Shown: positions 17,453 through 25,861 of the stretch, piece by piece
How positions within the stretch are numbered: position 1 is the first letter of the stretch
Layout of the letters: every line of letters starts with the position of its first letter
Assembly (NCBI GenBank): GCA_016785015.1
Contig: JADHTJ010000014.1
Span: forward strand, 1-51,688
Origin: Anaerolineales bacterium
GTDB lineage: Bacteria > Chloroflexota > Anaerolineae > Anaerolineales > UBA11858
Direction: 5' to 3'
DNA length: 51,688 nt
Notes under the pieces: generated by a model
The model's database searches: none
What the model was told of the DNA's origin: nothing
Seen by the model: the letters and a program-made list of their open reading frames with translations, nothing else
Program-made: the position numbers and the translations under genes

Positions 17453-18979
17453 ATGAACCCAGTTTTAAATCCCCTAACCCTGGTGACCTTCTTCCCCCTC
17501 TTGGGTGTGTTGGCATTGTTCTTCATCCAATCCGACCGCAAGAACACCTTGAGATGGACAGCGTTGATCACATCCTTGATCACTTTTGGTATCTCGATGT
17601 GGCTGCTGGCCGAATTCAATGCCAAAGACCCAGAGCTGCAAATGGTGATCAACCTGCCCTGGATCCAGGTAGCTGGTTGGAATATCAGTTTTTATATGGG
17701 CGTGGACGGTTTGAGCATCTTGCTCGTTCTACTGACCACTTTCCTAACACCGATTTCCATACTTTCAACCTGGACAGCAATCGAAGAACGAGTAAAAGAT
17801 TTCATGCTTTTCTTCCTGCTCCTCGAAGTTGGCATGCTGGGTGTTTTCTTGGCACAAGATCTTTTCCTCTTCTACGTTTTCTGGGAATTCACGCTGGTTC
17901 CGATGTATTTCCTGATCGGCATTTGGGGCGGTCCCAACCGCATGTACGCCGCGGTCAAGTTCTTCCTGTACACCATGGCTGGATCCTTGTTAATGCTCTT
18001 GGCTATCTTATGGTTGGGCATTTACCAGGACACATTTGCTGTTCCTGAACTGATCGCTAAAGGCGGCATTCCTGCGAATATTCAAATTTGGCTCTTCCTG
18101 GCCTTTGCGGCAGCCTTTGCCATCAAAGTGCCCATGTGGCCGCTGCACTCGTGGCTTCCTGATGCCCACGTCGAAGCACCCACCGCGGGTTCTGTGATCC
18201 TGGCAGGCGTATTGCTGAAAATGGGTACTTATGGTTTTGTGCGCTTCAACATCCCCCTTTTCCCAGCTGCAGCTGTGAAACTCGCACCCTGGATGGCGCT
18301 GCTGGCTGTGATTGGCATAATATACGGTGCAGCAGTTTCCTACGCACAGAAAGACATCAAAAAATTGGTTGCTTATTCCTCAGTCAGCCACCTGGGATTT
18401 GTGATGCTGGGCCTCTTTGCCCTCAACCCCCAGGGGATTCAAGGTGGCATTCTGCAAATGATCAATCACGGTTTGAGCACAGGCGCATTGTTCCTCTTGG
18501 TGGGTATGATCTATGAACAGACCCATACCCGCGATTTCGACGTCTATGGTGGTCTGTGGAAACTTACCCCTGTATTTGGTACCCTCTCTTTGATCGTTGT
18601 CCTATCCTCGATGGGTTTGCCCGGCCTGAACGGATTTGTCGGTGAATTTACGATTTTGCTGGGCGCCTTCGGCTCCGATGCCATCGGCAGCCCTTGGTAC
18701 GCTGGACTGGCAGCCATTGGTGTAATCTTGGCCGCTGTCTATATGCTCTACATGTTCCAAAAGATGTTCCTGGGACCCGAAGGTTCCGTTGTCGAAGAAG
18801 TCAAGAAACACGGTCACGGCATCAAAGATTTGAACTTACGTGAGATCGTCACTCTGGTTCCGATCCTGATACTCATTTTCTGGATTGGTCTATACCCAAA
18901 GCCATTCTTCGCTTTGATGGCCCCTACGGTAGATAAACTTGTTGCTGCGGTACAAGCTGCGGCAGTCGCAATGCACTAA
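17453..18979 (+). CDS. nuoM: NADH-quinone oxidoreductase subunit M
   Basis: Antiporter-like proton-pumping subunit (508 aa, about 14 helices). Conserved pieces are FWEFTLVPMYFLIGIWGG (membrane Glu), FAIKVPMWPLHSWLPDAHVE (Lys), VILAGVLLKMGTYGFVRF, and the region around DIKKLVAYSSVSHLGFVMLG (Lys). The ATG is preceded by GAGGA. It follows the repeat spacer after nuoL. An N-terminal start eight bases after GAGGATAA fits the family. Confidence 0.97.
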   Translation: MNPVLNPLTLVTFFPLLGVLALFFIQSDRKNTLRWTALITSLITFGISMWLLAEFNAKDPELQMVINLPWIQVAGWNISFYMGVDGLSILLVLLTTFLTPISILSTWTAIEERVKDFMLFFLLLEVGMLGVFLAQDLFLFYVFWEFTLVPMYFLIGIWGGPNRMYAAVKFFLYTMAGSLLMLLAILWLGIYQDTFAVPELIAKGGIPANIQIWLFLAFAAAFAIKVPMWPLHSWLPDAHVEAPTAGSVILAGVLLKMGTYGFVRFNIPLFPAAAVKLAPWMALLAVIGIIYGAAVSYAQKDIKKLVAYSSVSHLGFVMLGLFALNPQGIQGGILQMINHGLSTGALFLLVGMIYEQTHTRDFDVYGGLWKLTPVFGTLSLIVVLSSMGLPGLNGFVGEFTILLGAFGSDAIGSPWYAGLAAIGVILAAVYMLYMFQKMFLGPEGSVVEEVKKHGHGIKDLNLREIVTLVPILILIFWIGLYPKPFFALMAPTVDKLVAAVQAAAVAMH

Positions 18980-18981
18980 TA

Positions 18982-19072
18982 AATGGGACACGGATTTCAC
19001 GGATGAACACAGATGACTCTACTGCAAAAAGCCACCAAGCGAGTTTCCGCCCGAATAATTCGTGTCCAATAA
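18982..19072. repeat. GGACACGGATTTCACGGAT-type repeat between nuoM and nuoN
   Basis: The left arm, GGACACGGATTTCACGGAT followed by GAACACAGATG (18984-19014), and the right end, CCGAATAATTCGTGTCC (about 19051-19067), whose complement begins GGACACGAATT, are partial inverted copies. The wording matches the ACGGATT/CGCGGATT element at 24250-24395, so both belong to one interspersed family. No ORF or promoter is visible here. Confidence 0.6.
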
Positions 19073-19084
19073 TAGAGAGATTCT

Positions 19085-20527
19085 ATGACTAGTACTGATT
19101 TCCTCTCCATCCTTCCCATAATCATCCTGGTTGCCTGGGGTTGTGTATTATTGCTGGTGGATGTGTTCTCCAAGAAAAACACCTGGTTGACTCCTCTTCT
19201 GGCTGCGGCTGGTTTAATGGTCACCTTGGTATTTTCCATCGTCCAGTCTGGGACGACGTATACTGGCTTCAATGGGATGGTCGTTGTTGATGGTTTTTCT
19301 GGATTCCTGAATGTATTATTCGCCGTAAGCGGCTTAGCCGGAATCGCCCTGTCTTTTGACTATAACAAACGTATGGGACTGGATCGCGGTGAATACTATA
19401 TATTGTTGTTATTCTCAATCAGTGGGATGATGCTGATGTCTGTGGCAGCCGACTTGATCGTGGTGTTCCTGGCCCTGGAGCTTCTCTCCATCCCACTCTA
19501 CGTTTTGGCTGGGTTCGCCAGACCCAAACTGGATTCTGAAGAAGCAGCCATGAAATATTTCTTACTGGGTGCCTTTGCAGGTGGATTTGTAGTTTACGGC
19601 GTAGCATTAGCCTTTGGCGCCACCGGCTCGACAGCTCTAGGTGAGATTGTGGCTGCGGTAAACACTGGCACAGCCGACCTGACTCTGTTGACAATTGGTG
19701 CGGGGCTAATCATTGTGGGATTCGGCTTTAAAGTGGCCGTAGTTCCCTTCCAAATGTGGACCCCTGATGTCTACCAAGGCGCTCCCACTGGAGTAACGGC
19801 TTTCATGGCTGTTGGCGCAAAGGCAGCTGGTTTCGCCGCTCTGCTGCGCGTATTTGTTGCTGCTCTGCCCACTCTGTACGAACAAATCGTACCCATCATG
19901 TGGGTCATGGCAGCTTTGACAATGATTGTTGGGAACATCGTCGCCATCGCCCAAAGCAATATCAAGCGCATGTTGGCTTACTCCAGCATCGCACATGCCG
20001 GGTATATATTCATGGCGCTGGTCGCTTTCGGCCAGGCCGACGTCGCCCCAGATGCGGTATCCGCTGCTCTATTCTACCTTTTGGCGTATGCTGTTACCAA
20101 CTTCGGTGCCTGGGCTGTGGTCATCGCCCTAGAAAAATCTGAAGGCAAAGGATTGCAACTGGACGACTATGCCGGCCTTGGGCGCAAATACCCTGCTTTA
20201 GCCGCAGCCATGTTGGTTTTCATGTTGTCCTTTACCGGGGTTCCCCCTACGTTGGGATTTATGGGAAAATTCTTCCTCTTCCGCACAGTTTTGCAAGCTG
20301 GGTTCGTCTGGTTGGCCATCATTGGCGTGCTGACCTCGTTGATCTCAGCTTATTACTACTTGCGCGTTTTGGTAATCATGTATATGCGTGATGGCGACCC
20401 AGAAGTCAACACTCCCTTCTTGCTCAATCTGACTACGGGGCTGACAGCTGTTGGCACAGTTGTCCTGAGTATCGTGTCTGTGCCGCTGTTCAAATGGGCA
20501 AGCCAGGCTGTATTGAAGATTTTCTAA
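19085..20527 (+). CDS. nuoN: NADH-quinone oxidoreductase subunit N
   Basis: The third antiporter-like proton-pumping subunit (480 aa, about 14 helices) and last gene of the nuo cluster. Motifs are LALELLSIPLYVLAGFAR (membrane Glu), FKVAVVPFQMWTPDVYQGAP (Lys), AQSNIKRMLAYSSIAHAGYI and LSFTGVPPTLGFMGKFFLF. AGAGAG lies seven bases before the ATG. The operon ends at a clear terminator 20 bases downstream. Together with the other 13 subunits it gives a full-size NADH-dependent complex I. Confidence 0.97.
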   Translation: MTSTDFLSILPIIILVAWGCVLLLVDVFSKKNTWLTPLLAAAGLMVTLVFSIVQSGTTYTGFNGMVVVDGFSGFLNVLFAVSGLAGIALSFDYNKRMGLDRGEYYILLLFSISGMMLMSVAADLIVVFLALELLSIPLYVLAGFARPKLDSEEAAMKYFLLGAFAGGFVVYGVALAFGATGSTALGEIVAAVNTGTADLTLLTIGAGLIIVGFGFKVAVVPFQMWTPDVYQGAPTGVTAFMAVGAKAAGFAALLRVFVAALPTLYEQIVPIMWVMAALTMIVGNIVAIAQSNIKRMLAYSSIAHAGYIFMALVAFGQADVAPDAVSAALFYLLAYAVTNFGAWAVVIALEKSEGKGLQLDDYAGLGRKYPALAAAMLVFMLSFTGVPPTLGFMGKFFLFRTVLQAGFVWLAIIGVLTSLISAYYYLRVLVIMYMRDGDPEVNTPFLLNLTTGLTAVGTVVLSIVSVPLFKWASQAVLKIF

Positions 20528-20546
20528 CGGATAATCTGTAAACAAT

Positions 20547-20584
20547 AAAACCGGTCTTGGACAAAGTTCCGAGACCGGTTTTTG
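20547..20584. terminator. Bidirectional terminator between nuoN and the feo operon
   Basis: AAACCGGTCTTGG (about 20548-20560) pairs with TCCGAGACCGGTTTTT (20568-20583) around ACAAAG, with one G-U pair. T-runs occur on both strands (TTTTTG downstream; TTTTATTG on the minus strand). It separates the convergent nuo (plus) and feo (minus) transcripts. Confidence 0.88.
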
Positions 20585-20622
20585 ATTCTAGAATAAAAAC
20601 TGAATTTCAAAGAAAAAGAGAA

Positions 20623-20901
20623 TTAATTTCCCTTTTCTTTTTGTTCATTTTGTGTCCGAACTGAATACGTTTTCGGCATCTTGGCAATAAAGGTGCAGTC
20701 CACAGAACTAATGAAGGAAGGCCCACAACTACAAACTACATCGTCACAAGTCGTGGAATCATCCTGAATGCGGCCTTTTTGCACCCAGAATTGCAGCATC
20801 CCTTCCAAAGCATTACGGTCCACGCCAAGCTTGATGCTTAAATCGTTGAGCGTGATTGATCCATCAGCTTTTTCGATTTCGTGCAATACTTGATAGAGCA
20901 T
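20623..20901 (-). CDS. feoC: FeoC-like winged-helix protein
   Basis: A 92-residue protein. The N-terminal 45 residues form a winged-helix pattern (LYQVLHEIEKADGSITLNDL, then LGVDRNALEGMLQFWVQKG). A cysteine group follows (Cys52, Cys57, Cys59, Cys69), as in FeoC-type proteins that bind an Fe-S cluster. The C-terminus is polar. FeoC-like proteins act with FeoB as a regulator or stabiliser. The neighbour evidence is strong because it follows the FeoB membrane gene by five bases on the same strand. The exact cysteine spacing differs from enterobacterial FeoC, so its cluster chemistry is uncertain. Confidence 0.8.
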   Translation of the reverse strand: MLYQVLHEIEKADGSITLNDLSIKLGVDRNALEGMLQFWVQKGRIQDDSTTCDDVVCSCGPSFISSVDCTFIAKMPKTYSVRTQNEQKEKGN

Positions 20902-20906
20902 AATAC

Positions 20907-22643
20907 CTATCCAAACAACAGTTTACCACCTTGGAATACAGCTAAAGCCATAATCCAGGCTAATACCAACTGACCAACCATACTAACCCACATCCACTTT
21001 GTTCCCAATTCCTGACGTTCAGCTGCAACAGCAACCACGCAGGGAGTATAGATCAAAACAAAGACCATAAATGCCAAACCTGCAAAGACACCATGCCCAC
21101 CACTAGAGGCATCAAAACTGGCGTAGATTGCATTCATCAAATTAGTGGGTTCAGTTTCAACTTCTTCTTCAAATAGATCCACACCCACTATCAATGGCAG
21201 TGATTTCAAAGTATCAACGGTAGCACCCCAAAAGGTAAAAATAATCTCCCCTATTTCTTGCAGAAATCCATTGGATTCAGCATTCGTTTCAAGAACATCA
21301 GTCGTATAAATTTGAGCCATCGTACTTACGACGACTTCTTTAGCTAAAAAGCCAGTTATTAGCGAGCCGCTAGCCTGCCAATTTCCAAATCCTAGTGGTT
21401 TTAGAATTGGAGCAACAACTCGATTTACTGTAGCGAAGACACTGTGATCAACATCTGTTTCTGCAAAACTGCCCTGCCCGTTTACCGGGATGGCCAACAG
21501 TAGCCACAAGACAATGCTGGTTGCCATAATGATTGTCCAGGCGTTTTTTAAGAAAGTCCCAACACGCTCTTTTATATATAGCCAGACAGTTTTGACGTTG
21601 GGAGCGCGGTACGGCGGCAATTCGATGATCAACGCCGATTGCTCCTTGTTTTTGAATACAGTTTTTCTGAGGATGATTCCCAAACCAATAGCTGTAAGAA
21701 TACCTAACAAATACATACTAAAGACGGCTGTACCCGCATAACGAGGGAAGAAAATTGCGCTAAATAAAATATAAACGGGAAGGCGGGCACCGCAACTCAT
21801 GAAGGGCACTAATAAACCAGTGAGAATTCGGTCTTTCTCATTTTCAAGCGTTCGCGTTGAATAAAATGCGGGGACCGTACAGCCAAAACCAACCAACATA
21901 GGCAAAAAGCTTTTTCCATGAAGCCCAATCTTGCCCATTACTCTGTCCATCACATATGCCCCACGGGCCATGTACCCTGTATCTTCCAATACTGCCAATG
22001 CTAGGTATAAGAAGGTAAGCACCGGAACAAAAACCAATACACCACCCACACCAGCCACAATGCCATCTACAAATAAACTTGATACCCATGAATCTCTTAA
22101 GCCCAAAGTATTTAGAATGGCAACAATCATATTTCCGATCGGACCTGTAATCACGCCATCGATCCAATCAATATAGGGTGCGGAGACATCAGCCGTAAGT
22201 TTGAAAACAATCCACATCACAATAAAGAAAATCGGGATGCCTAGGTAACGATGAGTGACAATTTGATCGAAGCGATCAGTAAATGCCCGCTTGTCATCCA
22301 ATGGCCGCTGAACTGTCGAATTGACTAGTTGATTGATCCAGCGATATCTACGATCAGCGATCTGGATATCCAGATCGTCTCCCTGAACTGATTTCAACAA
22401 TTCTATGCTTTTTTGAGCAACCTTAATCAATGATGCCCCATCTTTTAAAGCCAGGAGTTTTATTTGGATATCACGATCTTCTTCCAGCAACTTGATCGCC
22501 AGCCATCGATGTGGAAACTGTTCAGCGATTACAGGTCGTTGGGCAATTTCATCTACTAATTGGTTGATCTGTTCCTCTAGTTCCTCCCCATAATCGATCT
22601 TAAATGATAGTTTTTTTTGCAAAGCTGTTTCAATGATACTCAT
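20907..22643 (-). CDS. feoB: FeoB membrane domain encoded as a separate gene
   Basis: The C-terminal two thirds of the ferrous-iron transporter FeoB (578 aa). The N-terminal region of about 120 residues is the helical linker beginning near KIDYGEELEEQINQLVDEI. Then come the Gate and core membrane motifs: LVFVPVLTFLYLALAVLEDTGYMARGA (two adjoining segments), GFGCTVPAFYSTRTLENEKDR (the family usually has GCNVPA; Thr replaces Asn here), and PFMSCGARLPVYILF. It has no GTPase domain. That is supplied by the preceding gene, which overlaps it by ATGA at 22640-22643. It probably works as a two-chain FeoB in the inner membrane. Confidence 0.92.
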   Translation of the reverse strand: MSIIETALQKKLSFKIDYGEELEEQINQLVDEIAQRPVIAEQFPHRWLAIKLLEEDRDIQIKLLALKDGASLIKVAQKSIELLKSVQGDDLDIQIADRRYRWINQLVNSTVQRPLDDKRAFTDRFDQIVTHRYLGIPIFFIVMWIVFKLTADVSAPYIDWIDGVITGPIGNMIVAILNTLGLRDSWVSSLFVDGIVAGVGGVLVFVPVLTFLYLALAVLEDTGYMARGAYVMDRVMGKIGLHGKSFLPMLVGFGCTVPAFYSTRTLENEKDRILTGLLVPFMSCGARLPVYILFSAIFFPRYAGTAVFSMYLLGILTAIGLGIILRKTVFKNKEQSALIIELPPYRAPNVKTVWLYIKERVGTFLKNAWTIIMATSIVLWLLLAIPVNGQGSFAETDVDHSVFATVNRVVAPILKPLGFGNWQASGSLITGFLAKEVVVSTMAQIYTTDVLETNAESNGFLQEIGEIIFTFWGATVDTLKSLPLIVGVDLFEEEVETEPTNLMNAIYASFDASSGGHGVFAGLAFMVFVLIYTPCVVAVAAERQELGTKWMWVSMVGQLVLAWIMALAVFQGGKLLFG

Positions 22644-23146
22644 AATAATGTTTGGTTTGCTGTATCGACAATTGCATCTATCAGATCACGCGTGCCTTCT
22701 TCTTTCCTGGCGACTGTGCGGATTACGGGCACGCTTAGTGCCTGGCTCAACCCTTCCCGCTCGATTTGAATATTCTTTGCTTCCGCAATATCAGACATAT
22801 TCAATGCAATCACCACGGGCACATTCATCTCCAATACTTGTACAGCTAAATATAAATTTCGCTCGAGATTTGCGGCATCCAACACAGTAATGACAATGTC
22901 TGGTTTTTCTTGAACGATAAAATCTCGGGCTATTACTTCTTCTGGAGAAAAAGCGCTCATGCTATAAATTCCAGGAAGATCGACGATTTTGATATCGTAA
23001 CCCCTGTGTTGAAATTCGCCTTCCTTCTTGGCGATAGTTTTGCCGGGCCAATTACCAACATGTTGCTTAGACCCGGTGATGGCATTGAATAACGATGTTT
23101 TTCCTGAATTTGGGTTGCCTGCTAGAGCAATTAGGAGTGGGTTCAT
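22640..23146 (-). CDS. feoB: FeoB G-protein domain encoded as a separate gene
   Basis: The N-terminal GTPase of FeoB as a stand-alone 168-residue protein. G1 is GNPNSGKTS (10-18), G2 lies in the GNWPGKTIAKKEG region, G3 is DLPGIYSM, G4 is NMSD, and the VARKEEGTRDLIDAI helix closes the fold. The FeoB guanine-dissociation-inhibitor helices start only in the next gene. The stop TGA overlaps the next ATG (ATGA) in a different reading frame, so this is a genuine two-gene organisation or an old frameshift repaired by re-initiation. The spacing to feoA is about 39 bases. Confidence 0.92.
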   Translation of the reverse strand: MNPLLIALAGNPNSGKTSLFNAITGSKQHVGNWPGKTIAKKEGEFQHRGYDIKIVDLPGIYSMSAFSPEEVIARDFIVQEKPDIVITVLDAANLERNLYLAVQVLEMNVPVVIALNMSDIAEAKNIQIEREGLSQALSVPVIRTVARKEEGTRDLIDAIVDTANQTLL

Positions 23147-23185
23147 ACGTAGAGATTGTTCTATTTACTTTCTAATGTTTTAAAG

Positions 23186-23428
23186 TTAGTGATATTCAAC
23201 AATAGGGTCAACCCGAATTTTGTTCGCCATTTCTCGGCCAATCGCAATTCGAAAACCTCGCACCGAGAGCAACAAAGGCCCTCCGTTGTTTTGGATAACG
23301 GATAATTCTACACCGGGGGTGAGACCCAGTTCTGTCAATCGGTGAGTAAATCGCCGGCCAGCATCGATCTTCGCTAACCGCACAGGTTGGTTTATAGCCA
23401 CAGAAGATAGTTGATGGCTGTTATTCAA
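23186..23428 (-). CDS. feoA: Ferrous iron transport protein A
   Basis: An 80-residue SH3-like FeoA protein, needed in the cytosol for FeoB activity in other bacteria. Signature pieces are RRFTHRLTELGLTPGVELSV and GGPLLLSVRGFRIAIGREMANKI. Its start overlaps the stop of the dtxR-family gene by eight bases, so the two are probably translated together. It belongs to the five-gene iron operon. Confidence 0.93.
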   Translation of the reverse strand: MNNSHQLSSVAINQPVRLAKIDAGRRFTHRLTELGLTPGVELSVIQNNGGPLLLSVRGFRIAIGREMANKIRVDPIVEYH

Positions 23429-24095
23429 GGATTACCTCCACGATGATGTTTGCAGCGATGTTTTGAGCTACAGTTAAATGATTTCCTTTCTGTGTTTCCA
23501 AGTGTTGTGCACCAGAATGGTTGATAGCGATTACAGTTGCTTCCATTCCAGCATGGATCCCTTCATCTGCCAAGAAAGCGCGCGTATTCTCATCAGCATT
23601 TACACGGACGATTTGGCAATGCTGCCCTATTTTTATATCGGCCAAACGGATCTCAATAATTATTTCTTTTTCATCTCCCTGATAGATTGGAGAGCCATGG
23701 AAACAAACTTTAGGATCACCCAAAAATGTTGCTAATCGTTGCGCAACATCCCCATCGATGGCATGTTCCAAACGACAAGCAAATACATCTGCTTCATCAA
23801 GCCCTAATTTTAGTTCTCTTACCAGGAAAACTTCCCAAAGCCTTCGATGGCGCAAAATCCTCGTAGAGATTGCTCTTCCTTCATCCGTTAGCTCGACGCC
23901 TTTGTAAGGAGTATAAGTCACGAAACCAGCATCGGCCAATTTCTTGATCATCTGATTGACAGAAACTGGAAGTACTGAAAGCTCTTCCGCTAATTGTGGA
24001 ATAGGGATGGGGGTGTCTGCACAATTTTCACAAATTTTGCGGATTGTCACCAAATACATTTCTTCGCTTTCAGTCAAGGTGTTATGGTGTGACAT
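23421..24095 (-). CDS. DtxR/MntR-family metal-dependent transcriptional repressor
   Basis: A 224-residue regulator with an N-terminal winged helix (SEEMYLVTIRKICE through ADAGFVTYTPYKGVELTDEGR), a metal-binding and dimerisation domain (HRRLWEVFLVRELKLGLDEADVFACRLEHAID, as adjoining segments) and a C-terminal FeoA/SH3-like domain (about 150-224). Ligand-type residues Cys, Glu and His occur in CRLEH. As first gene of the feo operon it most likely senses Fe(II) and represses its own operon. Specificity for Fe versus Mn cannot be read with certainty. A dyad lies in the promoter region. Confidence 0.9.
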   Translation of the reverse strand: MSHHNTLTESEEMYLVTIRKICENCADTPIPIPQLAEELSVLPVSVNQMIKKLADAGFVTYTPYKGVELTDEGRAISTRILRHRRLWEVFLVRELKLGLDEADVFACRLEHAIDGDVAQRLATFLGDPKVCFHGSPIYQGDEKEIIIEIRLADIKIGQHCQIVRVNADENTRAFLADEGIHAGMEATVIAINHSGAQHLETQKGNHLTVAQNIAANIIVEVILE

Positions 24096-24106
24096 ATAAT
24101 TATTCC

Positions 24107-24131
24107 ATTATAACTTATGTTTCACCATAAG
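24107..24131 (-). promoter_or_regulatory. Candidate feo promoter with overlapping operator dyad
   Basis: On the minus strand a perfect TATAAT -10 (complement of 24107-24112) lies 12 bases before the dtxR-family ATG, so the transcript would be almost leaderless. The adjacent CTTATG (24114-24119) and CATAAG (24126-24131) form a perfect 6+6 dyad with a six-base centre. It sits where the -10/-35 spacer would be, a classic repressor position. The -35 is poor. Binding by the DtxR-family protein is inference. Confidence 0.5.
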
Positions 24132-24249
24132 AATACCCGAATCTGCAGATATCTTCAACAGATGGAAGTCACAAATCGCAAGTGACATCCATCGTCTCAG
24201 ACTATTGCGGCTTTTTCACTCCCACACATTTGTGCAAACATGTTTAAAA

Positions 24250-24395
24250 AATCGGCACGCGGATTACGCAGAATGGGCAGATTCGCGCAGATCAAACCAA
24301 ATTTTTGAAAAACCAATCTGGAAAATATGAATACCCTCGAAAAAAATCCGCGAAAATCTTTCGAATCCGTGCAATCCGCGTTCTATTTTTTGGAT
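24250..24395. repeat. Long degenerate inverted repeat (ACGGATT/CGCGGATT family); rest of the 24096-24518 gap
   Basis: The left arm begins CACGCGGATTACGCAGA (about 24258) and continues with GGGCAGATTCGCGCAGATC. The right arm holds ATCCGCGAAAATC and CGAATCCGTGCAATCCGCG, whose complement repeats the same CGCGGATT-GCACGGATT words. Together they form an imperfect stem of about 130 bases. The remaining sequence from 24132 to 24250 and from 24396 to 24500 shows no gene. A GAGAGGAG ribosome site for the patatin-like gene lies at its right end. Confidence 0.65.
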
Positions 24396-24518
24396 GTACG
24401 TTCGATAAACGAGTTTAATATTTTGGAGCAGTCGCAGTGAGAAACTCGATTTCTTGCAAAAGAATAGGATATGATGTATCCTGTTTATACCTATTGTGTA
24501 GGGCGAGAGGAGCTAAAG

Positions 24519-25505
24519 ATGACAGAAAAACAACCCATTAATGCAGTATTTGAAGGTGGAGGCGTAAAAGGTGTTGGCCTGGTTGGAGCTGTTTCAGTTA
24601 CTGAAGAGATGGGCTATCAGTTTAGGAGTGTAGCAGGAACATCTGCCGGTGCAATCGTGGCAGCTATGCTCGCTGCAGGGTACACAGCGGGGGATATGAA
24701 AGATATTCTCGATGAACTGAACTACAATGACCTGAAAGATCGCAGCCTAATTGATAAGATTCCACTTGTAGGGCCTATGGCTAGCATTGTATTCGAAAAG
24801 GGAATTTACGAGGGTCGATTCTTCGAAAATTTGATGCGGAGTTTATTGGAGACCAAAAACATACGAACATTTGGGGATTTGATAAACGAATAATATCCAG
24901 AAAACTCAAATTTCCGCTACAAACTACAAGTTATTGCAGCAGATTGTTCACGCGGGGAAATGCTGCTATTACCCAGAGATATCGCATATTATGGCATCCA
25001 ACCCGAAAAACTTGGAGTGGCCAGAGCCGTTCGAATGAGCATGAGTATCCCATTTTTCTTTGAACCCGTACTTCTCCAAGACGCAAGCACTGGTTTCTCT
25101 AGTTATATTGTGGATGGAGGGGTTTTGAGTAATTACCCTGTGGGTATATTTGATGATAACGAATCTACACCTTGGCCCACGATTGGCTACAAACTAGTCG
25201 AACCAGATGAAGGAAAACCCAAAAAGATTACTGGACCAATAAGTTTATTCGCCGCTTTGTTTACCACAATGATGGAAGCCCACGACACGCGCTATATAAA
25301 TGACCACAATTTCGCCCGAACAATACCCATCCCGACGAAAGGTATCCAAACCGCAGATTTTGACATTACACGAGAAAGAAGCGAAGAGTTGTATCATTCT
25401 GGACGAGAAGCTGCGAAAGATTTCTTCCAACGCTGGGATTTCGAGAAATGGAAGGAGAAGTACCAAAAATCTGATCTTGGCAGCAGGCGGAATCGTGTCT
25501 TGTAA
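24519..25505 (+). pseudogene. Patatin-like phospholipase interrupted by one in-frame TAA
   Basis: A complete patatin-like acyl hydrolase can be read in a single frame from ATG 24519 (after GAGAGGAG) to 25505, except for a TAA at 24891-24893 (codon 125). Upstream are the oxyanion-hole loop GGGVKGVG (13-20) and the nucleophile elbow GTSAG with Ser42. Downstream of the stop the frame continues without a break as YPENSNFRYKLQVIAADCSRG and LLLPRDIAYYG, then ARAVRMSMSIPFFFEP and the catalytic-dyad motif DGG (Asp199). No base is gained or lost. It is therefore a recent nonsense allele, a read-through case or a sequencing error. The ATG at 24960 could restart only a piece lacking the serine. Confidence 0.85.
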
Positions 25506-25608
25506 AACTCCGCAATGCGCCTTTATTGAAATTAAGGCAACGATATGAGATCTACAGTGTTATCATAATCGAAAGAGATGCTAAAAATTATTCAATAAGG
25601 AGATAATT

Positions 25609-25848
25609 ATGGATTTCATTCTTTTCATCATCATTGGTGCGGTAGCTGGTTGGGCAGCAGGAAAGATATTCAAAGGCGATGGCTTTGGCCTGATTGGCAA
25701 TATCATCGTCGGTGTTATCGGCGCCTTGTTGGGTGGCTGGGTTTTAGGGCTGGTAGGCATCAGCTTCGGCGGCCTGATTGGCTCGCTGGTCACAGCCATA
25801 ATCGGTGCATTACTCCTGCTTTGGATCGTGAGCCTGATCAAGAAATAA
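25609..25848 (+). CDS. GlsB/YeaQ/YmgE family small membrane protein
   Basis: A 79-residue, very hydrophobic protein with three short Gly-rich membrane helices (about 2-17, 27-50, 54-75) and the family pattern GAVAGWAAGKIFKGDGFGLIGNIIVGVIGALLGG (adjoining segments). This family was named transglycosylase-associated but has no shown enzyme activity; some members are stress-induced. AAGGAGATA precedes the ATG. The gene stands alone, closed by a terminator at 25862-25900. Confidence 0.88.
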   Translation: MDFILFIIIGAVAGWAAGKIFKGDGFGLIGNIIVGVIGALLGGWVLGLVGISFGGLIGSLVTAIIGALLLLWIVSLIKK

Positions 25849-25861
25849 GATCATTCGATTC

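Noticed and set aside
24471-24518. Upstream ATG codons as start of the patatin-like gene
   Set aside because: The extra 16 residues (MMYPVYTYCVGREELK) are not family-like and the strong GAGAGGAG site fits only the ATG at 24519.
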